A stretch of DNA of 9,963 bases, taken from positions 1-9,963 of the forward strand of contig DAHVKR010000019.1 in the NCBI GenBank assembly GCA_027320785.1, given 5' to 3'. Positions 1 to 6,481 of the stretch are shown piece by piece. The translations under genes were made by a program, and so were the position numbers. The notes beneath the pieces were generated by a model. The model searched no databases. It saw nothing but the letters and a program-made list of their open reading frames with translations, and was not told the DNA's origin. Origin of the DNA: Bdellovibrionales bacterium (GTDB lineage: Bacteria; Bdellovibrionota; Bdellovibrionia; Bdellovibrionales; Bdellovibrionaceae). Positions within the stretch are counted from its first letter, which is position 1. Each line of letters opens with the position of its first letter.

Positions 1-254
1 CCCAGCTTTCGATTTAAATATTCTTGAAGTTTGACAGAAGTCTCTTCGAGGATCGTCTTTTCTTGCCCCGGAACTAAGCCAATCTTGATTGGATTTTCGG
101 CCGTTCCTAATTCTTTTTTTCTTGTACAAGATAGACTTGTTAAAACAAGGCAGAGAGCTAGTAGTCCGCTCCCAATCCAACGCCTATCTGATTGGATGTG
201 ATATCCAATGATTTGTCCAAGCCCTGAGTTCTTCTGTACTCTACATTGATCCAT
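1..254 (-). CDS. PhnD-like periplasmic substrate-binding lipoprotein, N-terminal part
   Basis: This is the beginning of a gene that runs off the left edge; about 84 codons are visible. The reading gives a hydrophobic export segment (GLLALCLVLTSLSC) after RRW, a cysteine that could be lipidated, and then NPIKIGLVPGQEKTIL and a conserved LQEYLNRKLG. This opening resembles phosphate/phosphonate ABC-transporter binding proteins of the PhnD family (IGLVP, then a helix ending in YLxxKLG). The lipobox residues SLS-C are not the canonical LAGC. The start is uncertain. The only ATG in frame is at 254, lies 97 nt inside the preceding gene and has no Shine-Dalgarno sequence. The codons after it hold no ATG, GTG or TTG before the signal peptide. 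An ATT at 174-176 with TAGG six bases upstream is an alternative rare start. It probably belongs to the same operon as the outer-membrane protein before it. Family assignment rests on a short stretch. Confidence 0.5.
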   Translation of the reverse strand, partial: MDQCRVQKNSGLGQIIGYHIQSDRRWIGSGLLALCLVLTSLSCTRKKELGTAENPIKIGLVPGQEKTILEETSVKLQEYLNRKL

Positions 255-931
255 AGTTGGCTGAAACCATACTCGCGATCCATAGTAAAAGCCAGATCCT
301 TGTTCATGGCTGTCAGATTTATAAGAAGTCCTCCAGAGCCATATGCTGCTGGTGTCGCAACACTATTGACGTTTCCATCATTACGAAGCTCCACGAGGCC
401 ATTGTAAATTCCACCGCCTGCAATATAGGGGGCTGCCCACTGTCTTTCCAAATACTCAAATCGATAGACGACCCCTAGGGAAACGGGAATTGAGAAAAAA
501 GTATAGGACTCTTTCGGGATCAAAGAACTATCATTTTTAAAATAGCCTTTTCCACTCGCTGTTGTCAGTCCAACCCCAACTTGAGTTCCCAATTTTCCAA
601 ATCGTTTAAAAGGCTGCCACTCATAAACAAAATCAGCTCCGGCTAATTGAGACTCATGATACATATCTTGAAAAGTAAATGTTGTTGAATTTGTCTTCCC
701 TTTTATTTCAGGTGCAGATTGGCTCACGAGACGAAAAAATAGGGAGTTATCTTTTTTAGAAATTGTTTTCACTCGATAGTGATAAACACCTTCTTCATCG
801 ATCAGATAAAGACCATCCTTTGCCGCTGGATGAGTAATCTTTTTTACTCTCATGCCACTTTTTTCCTGTGCTCCCGCGCCCGCTGAAAAAAGAATAAAAA
901 GACACAAAGATAAGAGGGTTATTATTTTCAT
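158..931 (-). CDS. Outer-membrane beta-barrel protein, function unknown
   Basis: A 257-residue exported protein. It has a clear signal peptide (MKIITLLSLCLFILFSAGAGA, cleaved before QEKSG), alternating hydrophobic/polar beta-strand stretches rich in glycine and aromatic residues, and a final strand ending IGVGLGADY. That strand carries the C-terminal aromatic residue expected of a BAM-assembled beta barrel. The strand IPVSLGVVYRFEYL and the segment PYIAGGGIYNGL are typical of small OmpW/OmpA-like eight-stranded barrels, but I do not recognise a specific family. Residues about 24-85 before the barrel (with VYHYRVKTISKKDNSLFFRL) may be a short periplasmic or first-strand region. The frame is open further upstream to 1012, but the signal peptide and the ATGA overlap with the preceding stop at 928-930 fix the start at 931. 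AGAGGA lies ten bases upstream (942-947). Translation is probably coupled to the CFI-box gene. Confidence 0.8.
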   Translation of the reverse strand: MKIITLLSLCLFILFSAGAGAQEKSGMRVKKITHPAAKDGLYLIDEEGVYHYRVKTISKKDNSLFFRLVSQSAPEIKGKTNSTTFTFQDMYHESQLAGADFVYEWQPFKRFGKLGTQVGVGLTTASGKGYFKNDSSLIPKESYTFFSIPVSLGVVYRFEYLERQWAAPYIAGGGIYNGLVELRNDGNVNSVATPAAYGSGGLLINLTAMNKDLAFTMDREYGFSQLWINVEYRRTQGLDKSLDITSNQIGVGLGADY

Positions 932-2277
932 ACTTTCAACATCCTCTTTTTTCTTCGATGAAAAAAGATAAGAAGACCTACCAGTAAGAATGGTGAGATC
1001 ACGACAGCCCACCCAAAGCGCAAAGAAAGCTCAGCCCAGCCCAAAATAGGCCACAGCATGCCACGTGTAAATGTACGAGCCGTCTCATGCTTTGAAATCC
1101 AACGAGCCAACGGAGGACTGAGAGCATAATAAGTCTTTACAAGTTTTCGTCCTAACCAATAGGGTGCCATAAACTCATTTCGAAAATTTCGAAGCTCCTG
1201 AACATGTTTGTCCATATCGCTTCCAAAAGCAGCCGTCGCAATAAAACAATGCTTGTCAGATAAAAGTCCCACAACTTCAGATGGAGTTACGCAAACATCA
1301 GGACAATCGGTAGCACCGGTATTACAAACATAGATGCTACCTGTTGGTGCCATCATATCAATATTCTTAGCTGTATCTTGAGTCGCCATCCGAAAACAAT
1401 AATGAGAGTCATTTGTCAGGTCTGAAATATAACTATTCGTTTGGATATCTTGTCCTGATAATGGGATTTCAGCACTGTTCGCATAATCAGTTGTGATAGA
1501 ACTAAAGGTTCCACCATCCGCGCCCGCAACTCCCTCTTTAAAGAAAAAAAACACTGTATCATAGGTAACATTTGAGATACCCGTATCTGTCCCATAAGTA
1601 TAATAGTCTGAAGTTTCAAGCCAGGCCTTCTTATCCCCAGGAAAAAGCTTATAACTGCATCCGCCACCTGTGCCCGCAACTCCCGTAGTAGTTCCTCCCG
1701 GACAAGGCACATAATTACTTTGAGTTGTCACATCCACAGGGCGAACCGCAATGGTTAGACTGATTTTATCAGATAAAGTACTACAATCAGTTCCATACCC
1801 GAGGTAAAGACCACTACTCGAAAAGCCAGTGGCACACGTACTATCCGATTTCAAACCCTGGCACAATTCACTCCAGGTAGGAGTGACTGTCCCTGTTTTT
1901 CCCAATGTAGTGGAAGCTTTAATTTGATTCGTTCCACTACAGAGCATCCACTTTGCATTCGCCACATCCGCCACGTCTGTACTGGCACTAAAAGAAATTT
2001 GAGTTGTCGTAAAAACACCATTGGGATTGCAGGGTCCATCTGTCACCCCATTAATAGGATCAGCCCCAACGCAAGTATTACAAGTACCACTCGTGCTACA
2101 CCCCGAATAATTAGAAGGGCCCACATTCAATTGAATCCCACCATAAACAGTCCATGTTCCATCTGTTGTGGATTGGACCGCATTGGATACTCCACTGGGC
2201 GTATTCATGGTGACAGTGGCCTGACTGTAAGGCGAAATAAATAATAAAAATGGAAGCAGACGAAGAAAGGTCTTCAC
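928..2277 (-). CDS. Exported cysteine-rich protein with CFI-box C-terminal sorting domain
   Basis: A 449-residue secreted protein. Residues 1-20 are a signal peptide ending SQA. Residues about 21-210 are rich in Thr, Ser and Gly with many cysteines (60, 66, 69, 83, 113, 139, 148, 165, 192 and 207), suggesting a disulfide-bonded beta domain. A region up to about 325 ends in SHYCFRMATQDTAKNID, which resembles the last strands of a fibronectin type III fold. The C-terminus has the CFIATAAFGS motif (344-353), an amphipathic HVQELRNFRNEF segment, SPPLARWISKHE, a hydrophobic segment (about 422-438) and a basic tail RRKKRMLKV. That matches the CFI-box-CTERM domain known from deltaproteobacterial surface proteins, in which the cysteine and the transmembrane tail are thought to direct processing or anchoring. 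The start is GTG at 2277, because only it gives a full signal peptide. It lies 12 nt after the asd stop with no convincing Shine-Dalgarno, so expression may depend on coupling to asd. The cargo function is unknown. Confidence 0.82.
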   Translation of the reverse strand: MKTFLRLLPFLLFISPYSQATVTMNTPSGVSNAVQSTTDGTWTVYGGIQLNVGPSNYSGCSTSGTCNTCVGADPINGVTDGPCNPNGVFTTTQISFSASTDVADVANAKWMLCSGTNQIKASTTLGKTGTVTPTWSELCQGLKSDSTCATGFSSSGLYLGYGTDCSTLSDKISLTIAVRPVDVTTQSNYVPCPGGTTTGVAGTGGGCSYKLFPGDKKAWLETSDYYTYGTDTGISNVTYDTVFFFFKEGVAGADGGTFSSITTDYANSAEIPLSGQDIQTNSYISDLTNDSHYCFRMATQDTAKNIDMMAPTGSIYVCNTGATDCPDVCVTPSEVVGLLSDKHCFIATAAFGSDMDKHVQELRNFRNEFMAPYWLGRKLVKTYYALSPPLARWISKHETARTFTRGMLWPILGWAELSLRFGWAVVISPFLLVGLLIFFHRRKKRMLKV

Positions 2278-2289
2278 CCTATAAGCCGA

Positions 2290-3312
2290 TCATAGTGCCG
2301 GCTGAATGTCAAAAATTCCTTCGGCAATTTGAATACCGTTGAGGGCAGCCCCTTTTTTAAGGTTATCTCCTACCACCCACATCATCCAAAGCTTCGTATT
2401 TTCTGGATCACGGTGAATTCGCCCCACAAAAACATCATCTTTCCCAGTGGCCATTTGAGCCAAAGGGTATTGAGATTTTTGAGGCTCATCAACCACCTGA
2501 ACGCCCGGAAAATCCTGTAGAGCCTTCACGATGGATTCCCGATTAGCATCTTCTCGAAGTGTCACCCAAACAGCTTCAGAATGGGAAACGGGAACCGGAA
2601 CGCGAACCGCAAAGGCCGAAACACTCAAATCAGGCTGAGAAAGGATTTTCCTTGTCTCCTTCATCACCTTGACCTCTTCACTGCTAAAACCTTCTGCGTT
2701 GAATGAACCAATTTGAGGAATAACATTATTGAGAATTGTATGAGGAAAAGTCTTAGCTTTTAGCTCTCCCCTTTTAAAATTAGCAATCTGATCCATGAGC
2801 TCATCATAGCCAGGTTGCCCCGCCCCACTCACAGACTGATAAGAACTAACTTTGACATCTTCAAGACCAAAAGCATCCTGTAGAGGTTTCAGCGCCATAA
2901 CCAACTGAATCGTTGTGCAATTCGGATTGGCAATAATTTGAGGCCTTTTTTTATCTACGCTTTTAAGGTTAATTTCGGGAACAACAAGCTCACACTGGGG
3001 GTTCATACGAAAAGCCGCTGAATTATCCACAACAAAGGCTCCCGCCTCCACAGCCTGAGGAGACCATTCCAAACTGAGCTCGTCTCCGGTCGCAATAAAA
3101 ACCAGATCCAGGCCCTTGAAACAGTTTTTTTGCAAAGCCGTCACTTCCCATTTTTTATTTTGGCAAATCAGAGTCTTACCCGCTGAACTTTCACTGGCAA
3201 AAGGACGTAATTCACCCAAAGGAAAGTGGCGCTCTTCAAGAAGTTTTATGAATGTTTGGCCGACTAATCCAGTCGCACCGACAATACCGACATTATAATT
3301 TTTCTGATTCAT
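2290..3312 (-). CDS. asd: Aspartate-semialdehyde dehydrogenase
   Basis: A 340-residue cytoplasmic enzyme that reduces aspartyl phosphate to aspartate semialdehyde with NADPH. It is the branch point for lysine/diaminopimelate, threonine and methionine, so it also feeds peptidoglycan synthesis. Visible motifs are the nucleotide-binding GIVGATGLVG (residues 9-18), the catalytic cysteine in ANPNCTT (C132), SSYQSVSGAG with the substrate-orienting glutamine (Q159), and the catalytic histidine in RVPVPVSHSEAVW (H244). The length is normal for the family. Three ATG codons stand in a row (3318, 3315, 3312). I chose 3312 because GAAGAG at 3320-3325 is then seven bases away; a TTG at 3327 is also in frame but too close. 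The gene overlaps the 3' end of pssA by 20 nt, indicating coupled translation. No key residue is missing. Confidence 0.96.
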   Translation of the reverse strand: MNQKNYNVGIVGATGLVGQTFIKLLEERHFPLGELRPFASESSAGKTLICQNKKWEVTALQKNCFKGLDLVFIATGDELSLEWSPQAVEAGAFVVDNSAAFRMNPQCELVVPEINLKSVDKKRPQIIANPNCTTIQLVMALKPLQDAFGLEDVKVSSYQSVSGAGQPGYDELMDQIANFKRGELKAKTFPHTILNNVIPQIGSFNAEGFSSEEVKVMKETRKILSQPDLSVSAFAVRVPVPVSHSEAVWVTLREDANRESIVKALQDFPGVQVVDEPQKSQYPLAQMATGKDDVFVGRIHRDPENTKLWMMWVVGDNLKKGAALNGIQIAEGIFDIQPAL

Positions 3313-4117
3313 CATCATGCTCTTCAATTAAATCATGCTCGTGAGTGTTGGCAGGAGCATAAACACTGCTACGGATTTTCTTTACATTTTTTCCCAATCG
3401 GAAAATTCCAAAAATAGCACCCAAGAGAGCATAGGTCATAAAAAGAACAAAGAGCATAACCTCTGGGTGAAGAGCTACCACCACGATGACGCCCACGCCT
3501 AAAATGAGATAAGAAAAAGGCATTCTCTCTTTTAAATCTAAATCTTTAAAACTACGATATCGGAAGGTGCTGACCATGACGAAAGCTAACAGTACTGTCA
3601 TGAAAAGCAAAAGACGACTTCCATTTGGGTCCCAGCCTAAATCAGAAAAAGCGAGAACACTGGAAGCCACGATACCAGCCGCCATGGGAATTGGAAGGCC
3701 TTGAAAATAGCTCTTCTCGACAACTCCCACCTGCACATTAAAACGAGCCAAACGAAGCGCTCCACAGGCTACAAACAGAAAACAAGCTACCCAACCAACT
3801 CGGCCAAAAGGCTCAAGAGCCCATTGGAAAAGCATTAGAGCAGGCGCCACACCAAAACTCACCACATCGCAAATGGAGTCATACTCGGCACCAAACTTTG
3901 AAGTGGATCGTGTCAATCTTGCCAACCGGCCATCCAACTGATCAAAGATCGCAGCCACTACGATAGCATAAGCTGCCCACAGAAAATTTCCTCTCCATGA
4001 TTGGATGATAGCAAAAAAACCAGCAAACAAATTACATGTCGTTAGAAGGTTTGGCAGAATATAGATATACATGCCCATTTTTCGTTCATGATTTTCAATC
4101 GCCTGAGAAGTGGACAT
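3293..4117 (-). CDS. pssA: CDP-diacylglycerol--serine O-phosphatidyltransferase
   Basis: A 274-residue integral membrane enzyme of the CDP-alcohol phosphatidyltransferase family. It joins CDP-diacylglycerol and serine to make phosphatidylserine, the precursor of phosphatidylethanolamine. The diagnostic motif DG-x2-AR-x8-G-x3-D-x3-D is intact (D62, G63, A66, R67, G76, D80, D84), followed by SFGVAPALML, which is typical of the PssA rather than the PgsA branch. An opening segment YILPNLLTTCNLFAGF precedes the motif, as usual for PssA. Several further hydrophobic segments lead to an acidic, histidine-containing C-terminal tail (HEHDLIEEHDDESEKL), probably cytoplasmic. The frame is open upstream to 4195, but ATG 4117 has GGAG seven bases before it and avoids overlap with the lipid kinase gene, whose stop is 22 nt upstream. 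The substrate (serine) is inferred from these family features. Confidence 0.93.
   Translation of the reverse strand: MSTSQAIENHERKMGMYIYILPNLLTTCNLFAGFFAIIQSWRGNFLWAAYAIVVAAIFDQLDGRLARLTRSTSKFGAEYDSICDVVSFGVAPALMLFQWALEPFGRVGWVACFLFVACGALRLARFNVQVGVVEKSYFQGLPIPMAAGIVASSVLAFSDLGWDPNGSRLLLFMTVLLAFVMVSTFRYRSFKDLDLKERMPFSYLILGVGVIVVVALHPEVMLFVLFMTYALLGAIFGIFRLGKNVKKIRSSVYAPANTHEHDLIEEHDDESEKL
3320..3325 (-). promoter_or_regulatory. Shine-Dalgarno GAAGAG for asd
   Basis: GAAGAG lies inside the last codons of pssA, seven bases before the third of three consecutive ATG codons (3312). It supports that start over ATG 3315, ATG 3318 or TTG 3327. Confidence 0.65.
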
Positions 4118-4124
4118 TTTATAA

Positions 4125-4128
4125 CTCC
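4125..4128 (-). promoter_or_regulatory. Shine-Dalgarno GGAG for pssA
   Basis: GGAG with a seven-base spacer to the ATG at 4117. It decides between this start and the longer open frame beginning at 4195. Confidence 0.8.
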
Positions 4129-4139
4129 ATTTTAAATCG

Positions 4140-4793
4140 TTAAAGGCCCAACCCAAAAAGTTGAAATATCGCCCAGATACCAATAGCCGATACAATCGGC
4201 ATCGTCAGGTTATCATCGAGTTTTGCAATTGGAACAAGCTCAGCCAATGCCCCCACAAAGCCACACAAAACTGAAATGATCAGCCGACGGCTTAGAAAAA
4301 GTTCATAGCCTGATAAAAATAGAAAGCTCAAAACAAAACATATAAAAAAAGCCATTAGGAAACCCTGAACGCTTTTGTTTCCCATCAGCTTATCTTTTCC
4401 GTAGCGAATTCCAACATAACTCGCAAGTGGGTCGGCAAAGGCAAGAAAGAGTAGCGACAAGGCCACGATAGGTTTTGAAAAAAATAAAATGATCACTCCC
4501 ACGCCCATGAGCAAATAAGTCGTCCCGGCCAAATGATTGACCTCTGATTTTCTCATGAGCGGCCCGAGAATTGTCATCGCAAATTGGTTCAACTGTGGGT
4601 ACTTCAGACGAAACAAATCAAAAGGAATAAATAAAGCACAACCAATTGCCAAAATAATCAAAGAAACTGAGTGAGAGGTAAATTGATAGGTCAGGAACAT
4701 GGCAAAAACGGTAATGATATGCCAAATTTTTCGTGCCCAATGAACATCACTACGATTTTTAAAGTCTCGCCATTCCAAAGCTGGTTCCGCCAT
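4140..4793 (-). CDS. CTP-dependent lipid kinase of the SEC59/DGK1/VTE5 family
   Basis: A 217-residue polytopic membrane protein with about six or seven hydrophobic segments. Motifs of the dolichol kinase/CTP-diacylglycerol kinase/phytol kinase group are present in order: RKIWH (21-25), ADPLASYVGIRYGK (120-133), GNKSVQG (138-144), ALAELVP (182-188) and DDNLTMPI (193-200). Members phosphorylate a lipid alcohol using CTP, so this protein could convert diacylglycerol to phosphatidate. Its place directly ahead of pssA (22 nt) fits a role in recycling lipid into the CDP-diacylglycerol pool. That substrate is inferred; an isoprenoid alcohol is also possible, and such genes are sometimes labelled phosphatidate cytidylyltransferase. 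The start at 4793 has only a weak Shine-Dalgarno, but no better start exists before the RKIWH motif. It appears to be the first gene of the left-hand operon. Confidence 0.85.
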   Translation of the reverse strand: MAEPALEWRDFKNRSDVHWARKIWHIITVFAMFLTYQFTSHSVSLIILAIGCALFIPFDLFRLKYPQLNQFAMTILGPLMRKSEVNHLAGTTYLLMGVGVIILFFSKPIVALSLLFLAFADPLASYVGIRYGKDKLMGNKSVQGFLMAFFICFVLSFLFLSGYELFLSRRLIISVLCGFVGALAELVPIAKLDDNLTMPIVSAIGIWAIFQLFGLGL

Positions 4794-4883
4794 GCACCGA
4801 AACTACAGAAACGCCCCCTCAAGAGCAAGACTCATCACAGCGTTTTTCGCAACGTATAAGATTTTAAAAAAAGTGAGTGATTT
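4794..4883 (-). promoter_or_regulatory. Intergenic region, possible promoter for the lipid kinase-pssA-asd operon
   Basis: The 90 bases between the anchored periplasmic protein gene and the lipid kinase gene hold no small ORF that I can support. TTGAAA (4882-4887) and TAAAAT (4861-4866) resemble -35 and -10 boxes, but the 15-base spacer is short. The call is weak. A T-run at 4865-4871 is not preceded by a hairpin, so I see no terminator. Confidence 0.25.
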
Positions 4884-5372
4884 TCAATTGATACGGATGC
4901 TCTCAACAACGACAGTTTGCTCTCGTACAGGGCCCTTTTGAGGTGTCACCCGAACCTTAATTTGATTCACGCCTGGGTTCAGCTGAATAAGATCTGTCTG
5001 GTATTTCTCTCCCCGAGCAAAGACCGAGGCCGTAAAGCCATTGCTTTGATTGACTATTTCTATTTGCTTCCACTTCTCTCCACGGCACAAAGTTCCATTA
5101 AACTGCGTCCACTGACCACTGGCTTTAATTTTCACATGATGAGAATGCAGCCCACATGTCAGATCGAAAGTTACCTTATCTTGAACAGAAGACATTGAAA
5201 TCTGTTCCGAAGCGGGCTCTATCGCAGCGGGAGTTCTGTTCTTTTCATTTTGCTTTTGGTGGGTCACAGAATTATGACGTGAAATGTCCGTTGAACTATA
5301 AAGCTTCACAAATGAATAAGCATTCACAAGACTGAGAACAATAAATGTACTGGCGATCAAACGTACCGTCAT
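4884..5372 (-). CDS. Membrane-anchored periplasmic protein of unknown function
   Basis: A 162-residue protein I do not recognise. Residues about 5-24 form a hydrophobic N-terminal segment without a clear cleavage site or lipobox, so it is probably an inner-membrane anchor. A polar, low-complexity linker (about 28-62, Gln, Asn, Lys and Ser rich) follows. The C-terminal 100 residues look all-beta, with alternating hydrophobic positions (KVTFDLTCG, QIEIVNQS, QIKVRVTP, TVVVESIRI), as in an Ig-like or PEGA-like fold. Cysteines 73 and 96 could form a disulfide. The shape (anchor, flexible linker, small periplasmic domain) is TonB-like in outline, but there is no proline-rich stretch or TonB C-terminal motif. 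It follows exbB-exbD by 72 nt and may be co-transcribed. A functional link to the ExbBD motor is only inferred. The Shine-Dalgarno is weak. Confidence 0.7.
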   Translation of the reverse strand: MTVRLIASTFIVLSLVNAYSFVKLYSSTDISRHNSVTHQKQNEKNRTPAAIEPASEQISMSSVQDKVTFDLTCGLHSHHVKIKASGQWTQFNGTLCRGEKWKQIEIVNQSNGFTASVFARGEKYQTDLIQLNPGVNQIKVRVTPQKGPVREQTVVVESIRIN

Positions 5373-5419
5373 CTTTATGACTTATCGGACGTCTATACGA
5401 TGCAATTAAGACACAGACT

Positions 5420-5434
5420 GTCTCAAGATGAGAC
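5420..5434 (-). other. Short inverted repeat between exbD and the next gene
   Basis: GTCTCA and TGAGAC form a six-base perfect stem with a three-base loop, 10 nt after the exbD stop. No T-tract follows on the minus strand, so it is not a classical intrinsic terminator. It could stabilise the 3' end of an exbBD message or attenuate read-through into the downstream gene. The 72-base gap (5373-5444) contains nothing else that I can support. Confidence 0.3.
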
Positions 5435-5444
5435 TTAAGGGTAT

Positions 5445-5849
5445 TTACTTTTTATCGATACTAATCGCGAATTTTTTTACGCCCACAGTTTTAATCAGGT
5501 CTAGAATTTCAACTACTGTCCCGTGGGGAACATCTTTGTCAGCTGCAATCACAGCCTGAACGTCTGGATTCTTCTGCAGAGCCAGAGCTGCACCTGCCGA
5601 AATAGCAGTACGATCGGCTGTTTTTCCATTGAGAGTCAGAGTCCCATTGGCTGCAATCGTCACATTTAATAAGGTTTGAGTAGTTTGATCTCCGCTGGCA
5701 GCTTTTGGCAAATTGACCTTAATTGAAGGCTTCATAATCATCGGAGCCGTCAGCATAAAAATAATCAAAACCACCAGAATAATATCTACGAGTGGAACAA
5801 CATTAATTTCCGAAATATCGGCATTATCAGAGTCCATGCGAGACGCCAT
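5445..5849 (-). CDS. exbD: ExbD/TolR-family biopolymer transport protein
   Basis: A 134-residue inner-membrane protein with a single N-terminal transmembrane helix and a periplasmic domain. The signature INVVPLVDIILVVLIIFML contains the conserved intramembrane aspartate (D22) that carries protons in ExbD/TolR/MotB-like stators. The periplasmic part has the usual IKVNLPKA and the later DKDVPHGTVVEILDLIKTVG segment with a final strand FAISIDKK. The length is normal. The start codon lies 2 nt after the exbB stop, with AAGGGA seven bases upstream. ExbD works with ExbB to use the proton gradient to drive TonB or Tol-Pal function. Neither tonB nor tolA/tolB/pal is visible here, so ExbD and TolR cannot be separated by context. 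Confidence 0.95.
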   Translation of the reverse strand: MASRMDSDNADISEINVVPLVDIILVVLIIFMLTAPMIMKPSIKVNLPKAASGDQTTQTLLNVTIAANGTLTLNGKTADRTAISAGAALALQKNPDVQAVIAADKDVPHGTVVEILDLIKTVGVKKFAISIDKK

Positions 5850-5851
5850 AA

Positions 5852-6481
5852 CTACATCCCTTTTTTCTTCGCGTAGGCTAAACCAAACTCTTTAACAGCA
5901 TCTAGGTTTTGAAGGATCGATTTTACTTTTTTATTAAAGTGATTATAAAAAATAACGGCTGGAATCGCGACGAAAAGGCCTGCAGCAGTTGAAATCAAAG
6001 CTAAAGCAATCCCCGCCATAACCGTCTGCTGTCCTGCATCTGTCGACTGGGCTAAATCGTTAAAGGCTTTCATAATTCCCAGCACAGTTCCAAATAGACC
6101 GATATAAGGAGCATTCGAACCGATTGTAGCTAAAAAGCTTAGAAATCTTTCAAGCTCAGGCTTTTCAGTCAGAGCATAAGCATTAAACACTTCTTCGAGC
6201 CCCTTAGTGCCCGAATCTTTCATATGTCTGAGCGCATAACTAGCTGCGCGCCCCTCCAATGTCTGCGTATCTCGCGCTAAAAGCTCAAAATCTTCCACAG
6301 AGTTTCCCTGAAGAGCCATTTTGATCCGCGCACGAATTTTACCAGATTCGCTTGAGACTTTTCCGAGAGAAAAGAATCTTTCTAGAATCATTCCCACACT
6401 TAAGACACTTAAAATTACAAGAATCCATAAAACAACTTGATCGAAATATTGAGCAACCGAGATAATCTTTTCTGTTAACAT
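5852..6481 (-). CDS. exbB: ExbB/TolQ-family proton channel protein
   Basis: A 209-residue inner-membrane protein with three hydrophobic segments: about 16-34 after an amphipathic N-terminus, about 118-140 (ATIGSNAPYIGLFGTVLGIM) and about 157-180 (GIALALISTAAGLFVAIPAV). These are the conserved MotA/TolQ/ExbB channel motifs, including the threonine/alanine-rich helix that faces the ExbD aspartate. The frame is open upstream to 6625, but ATG 6481 has AAGGGG nine bases before it and gives the normal family length with no N-terminal extension. The start abuts the start of the divergent gene exactly. It is followed closely by exbD, and the two form an operon. It could equally be called tolQ. Confidence 0.95.
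   Translation of the reverse strand: MLTEKIISVAQYFDQVVLWILVILSVLSVGMILERFFSLGKVSSESGKIRARIKMALQGNSVEDFELLARDTQTLEGRAASYALRHMKDSGTKGLEEVFNAYALTEKPELERFLSFLATIGSNAPYIGLFGTVLGIMKAFNDLAQSTDAGQQTVMAGIALALISTAAGLFVAIPAVIFYNHFNKKVKSILQNLDAVKEFGLAYAKKKGM
6437..6466 (+). promoter_or_regulatory. Predicted promoter of the sulfatase-like lipoprotein gene
   Basis: TTGATC (6437-6442) and GATAAT (6461-6466, five of six to consensus) are separated by 18 bases, within the first codons of exbB on the opposite strand. Transcription would start near 6473, leaving a leader of only about 8 nt with no room for a Shine-Dalgarno, so the message would be nearly leaderless. Confidence 0.45.

Noticed and set aside
257..478. 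Plus-strand open frame with several cysteines opposite the barrel gene
   Set aside because: Antisense to the barrel gene, with no ribosome-binding site or recognisable feature.
932..1012. Longer N-terminus for the outer-membrane barrel protein beginning at 1012
   Set aside because: It would overlap the CFI-box gene by 85 nt and bury the signal peptide 27 residues in; the ATGA start at 931 explains export better.
1924..2244. Plus-strand open frame of about 106 codons opposite the CFI-box gene
   Set aside because: It is antisense to a well-supported exported protein and shows no signal, domain or ribosome-binding site; a shadow of the cysteine- and threonine-rich coding sequence.
4840..4850. 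GCG-AAAAA-CGC palindrome as a terminator
   Set aside because: The stem is only three base pairs and no T-tract follows on either strand.
5373..5419. Promoter for the anchored periplasmic protein gene (TTGAGA ... TATAGA)
   Set aside because: The spacer between the two hexamers is about 23 bases, too long for a normal sigma-70-type promoter.
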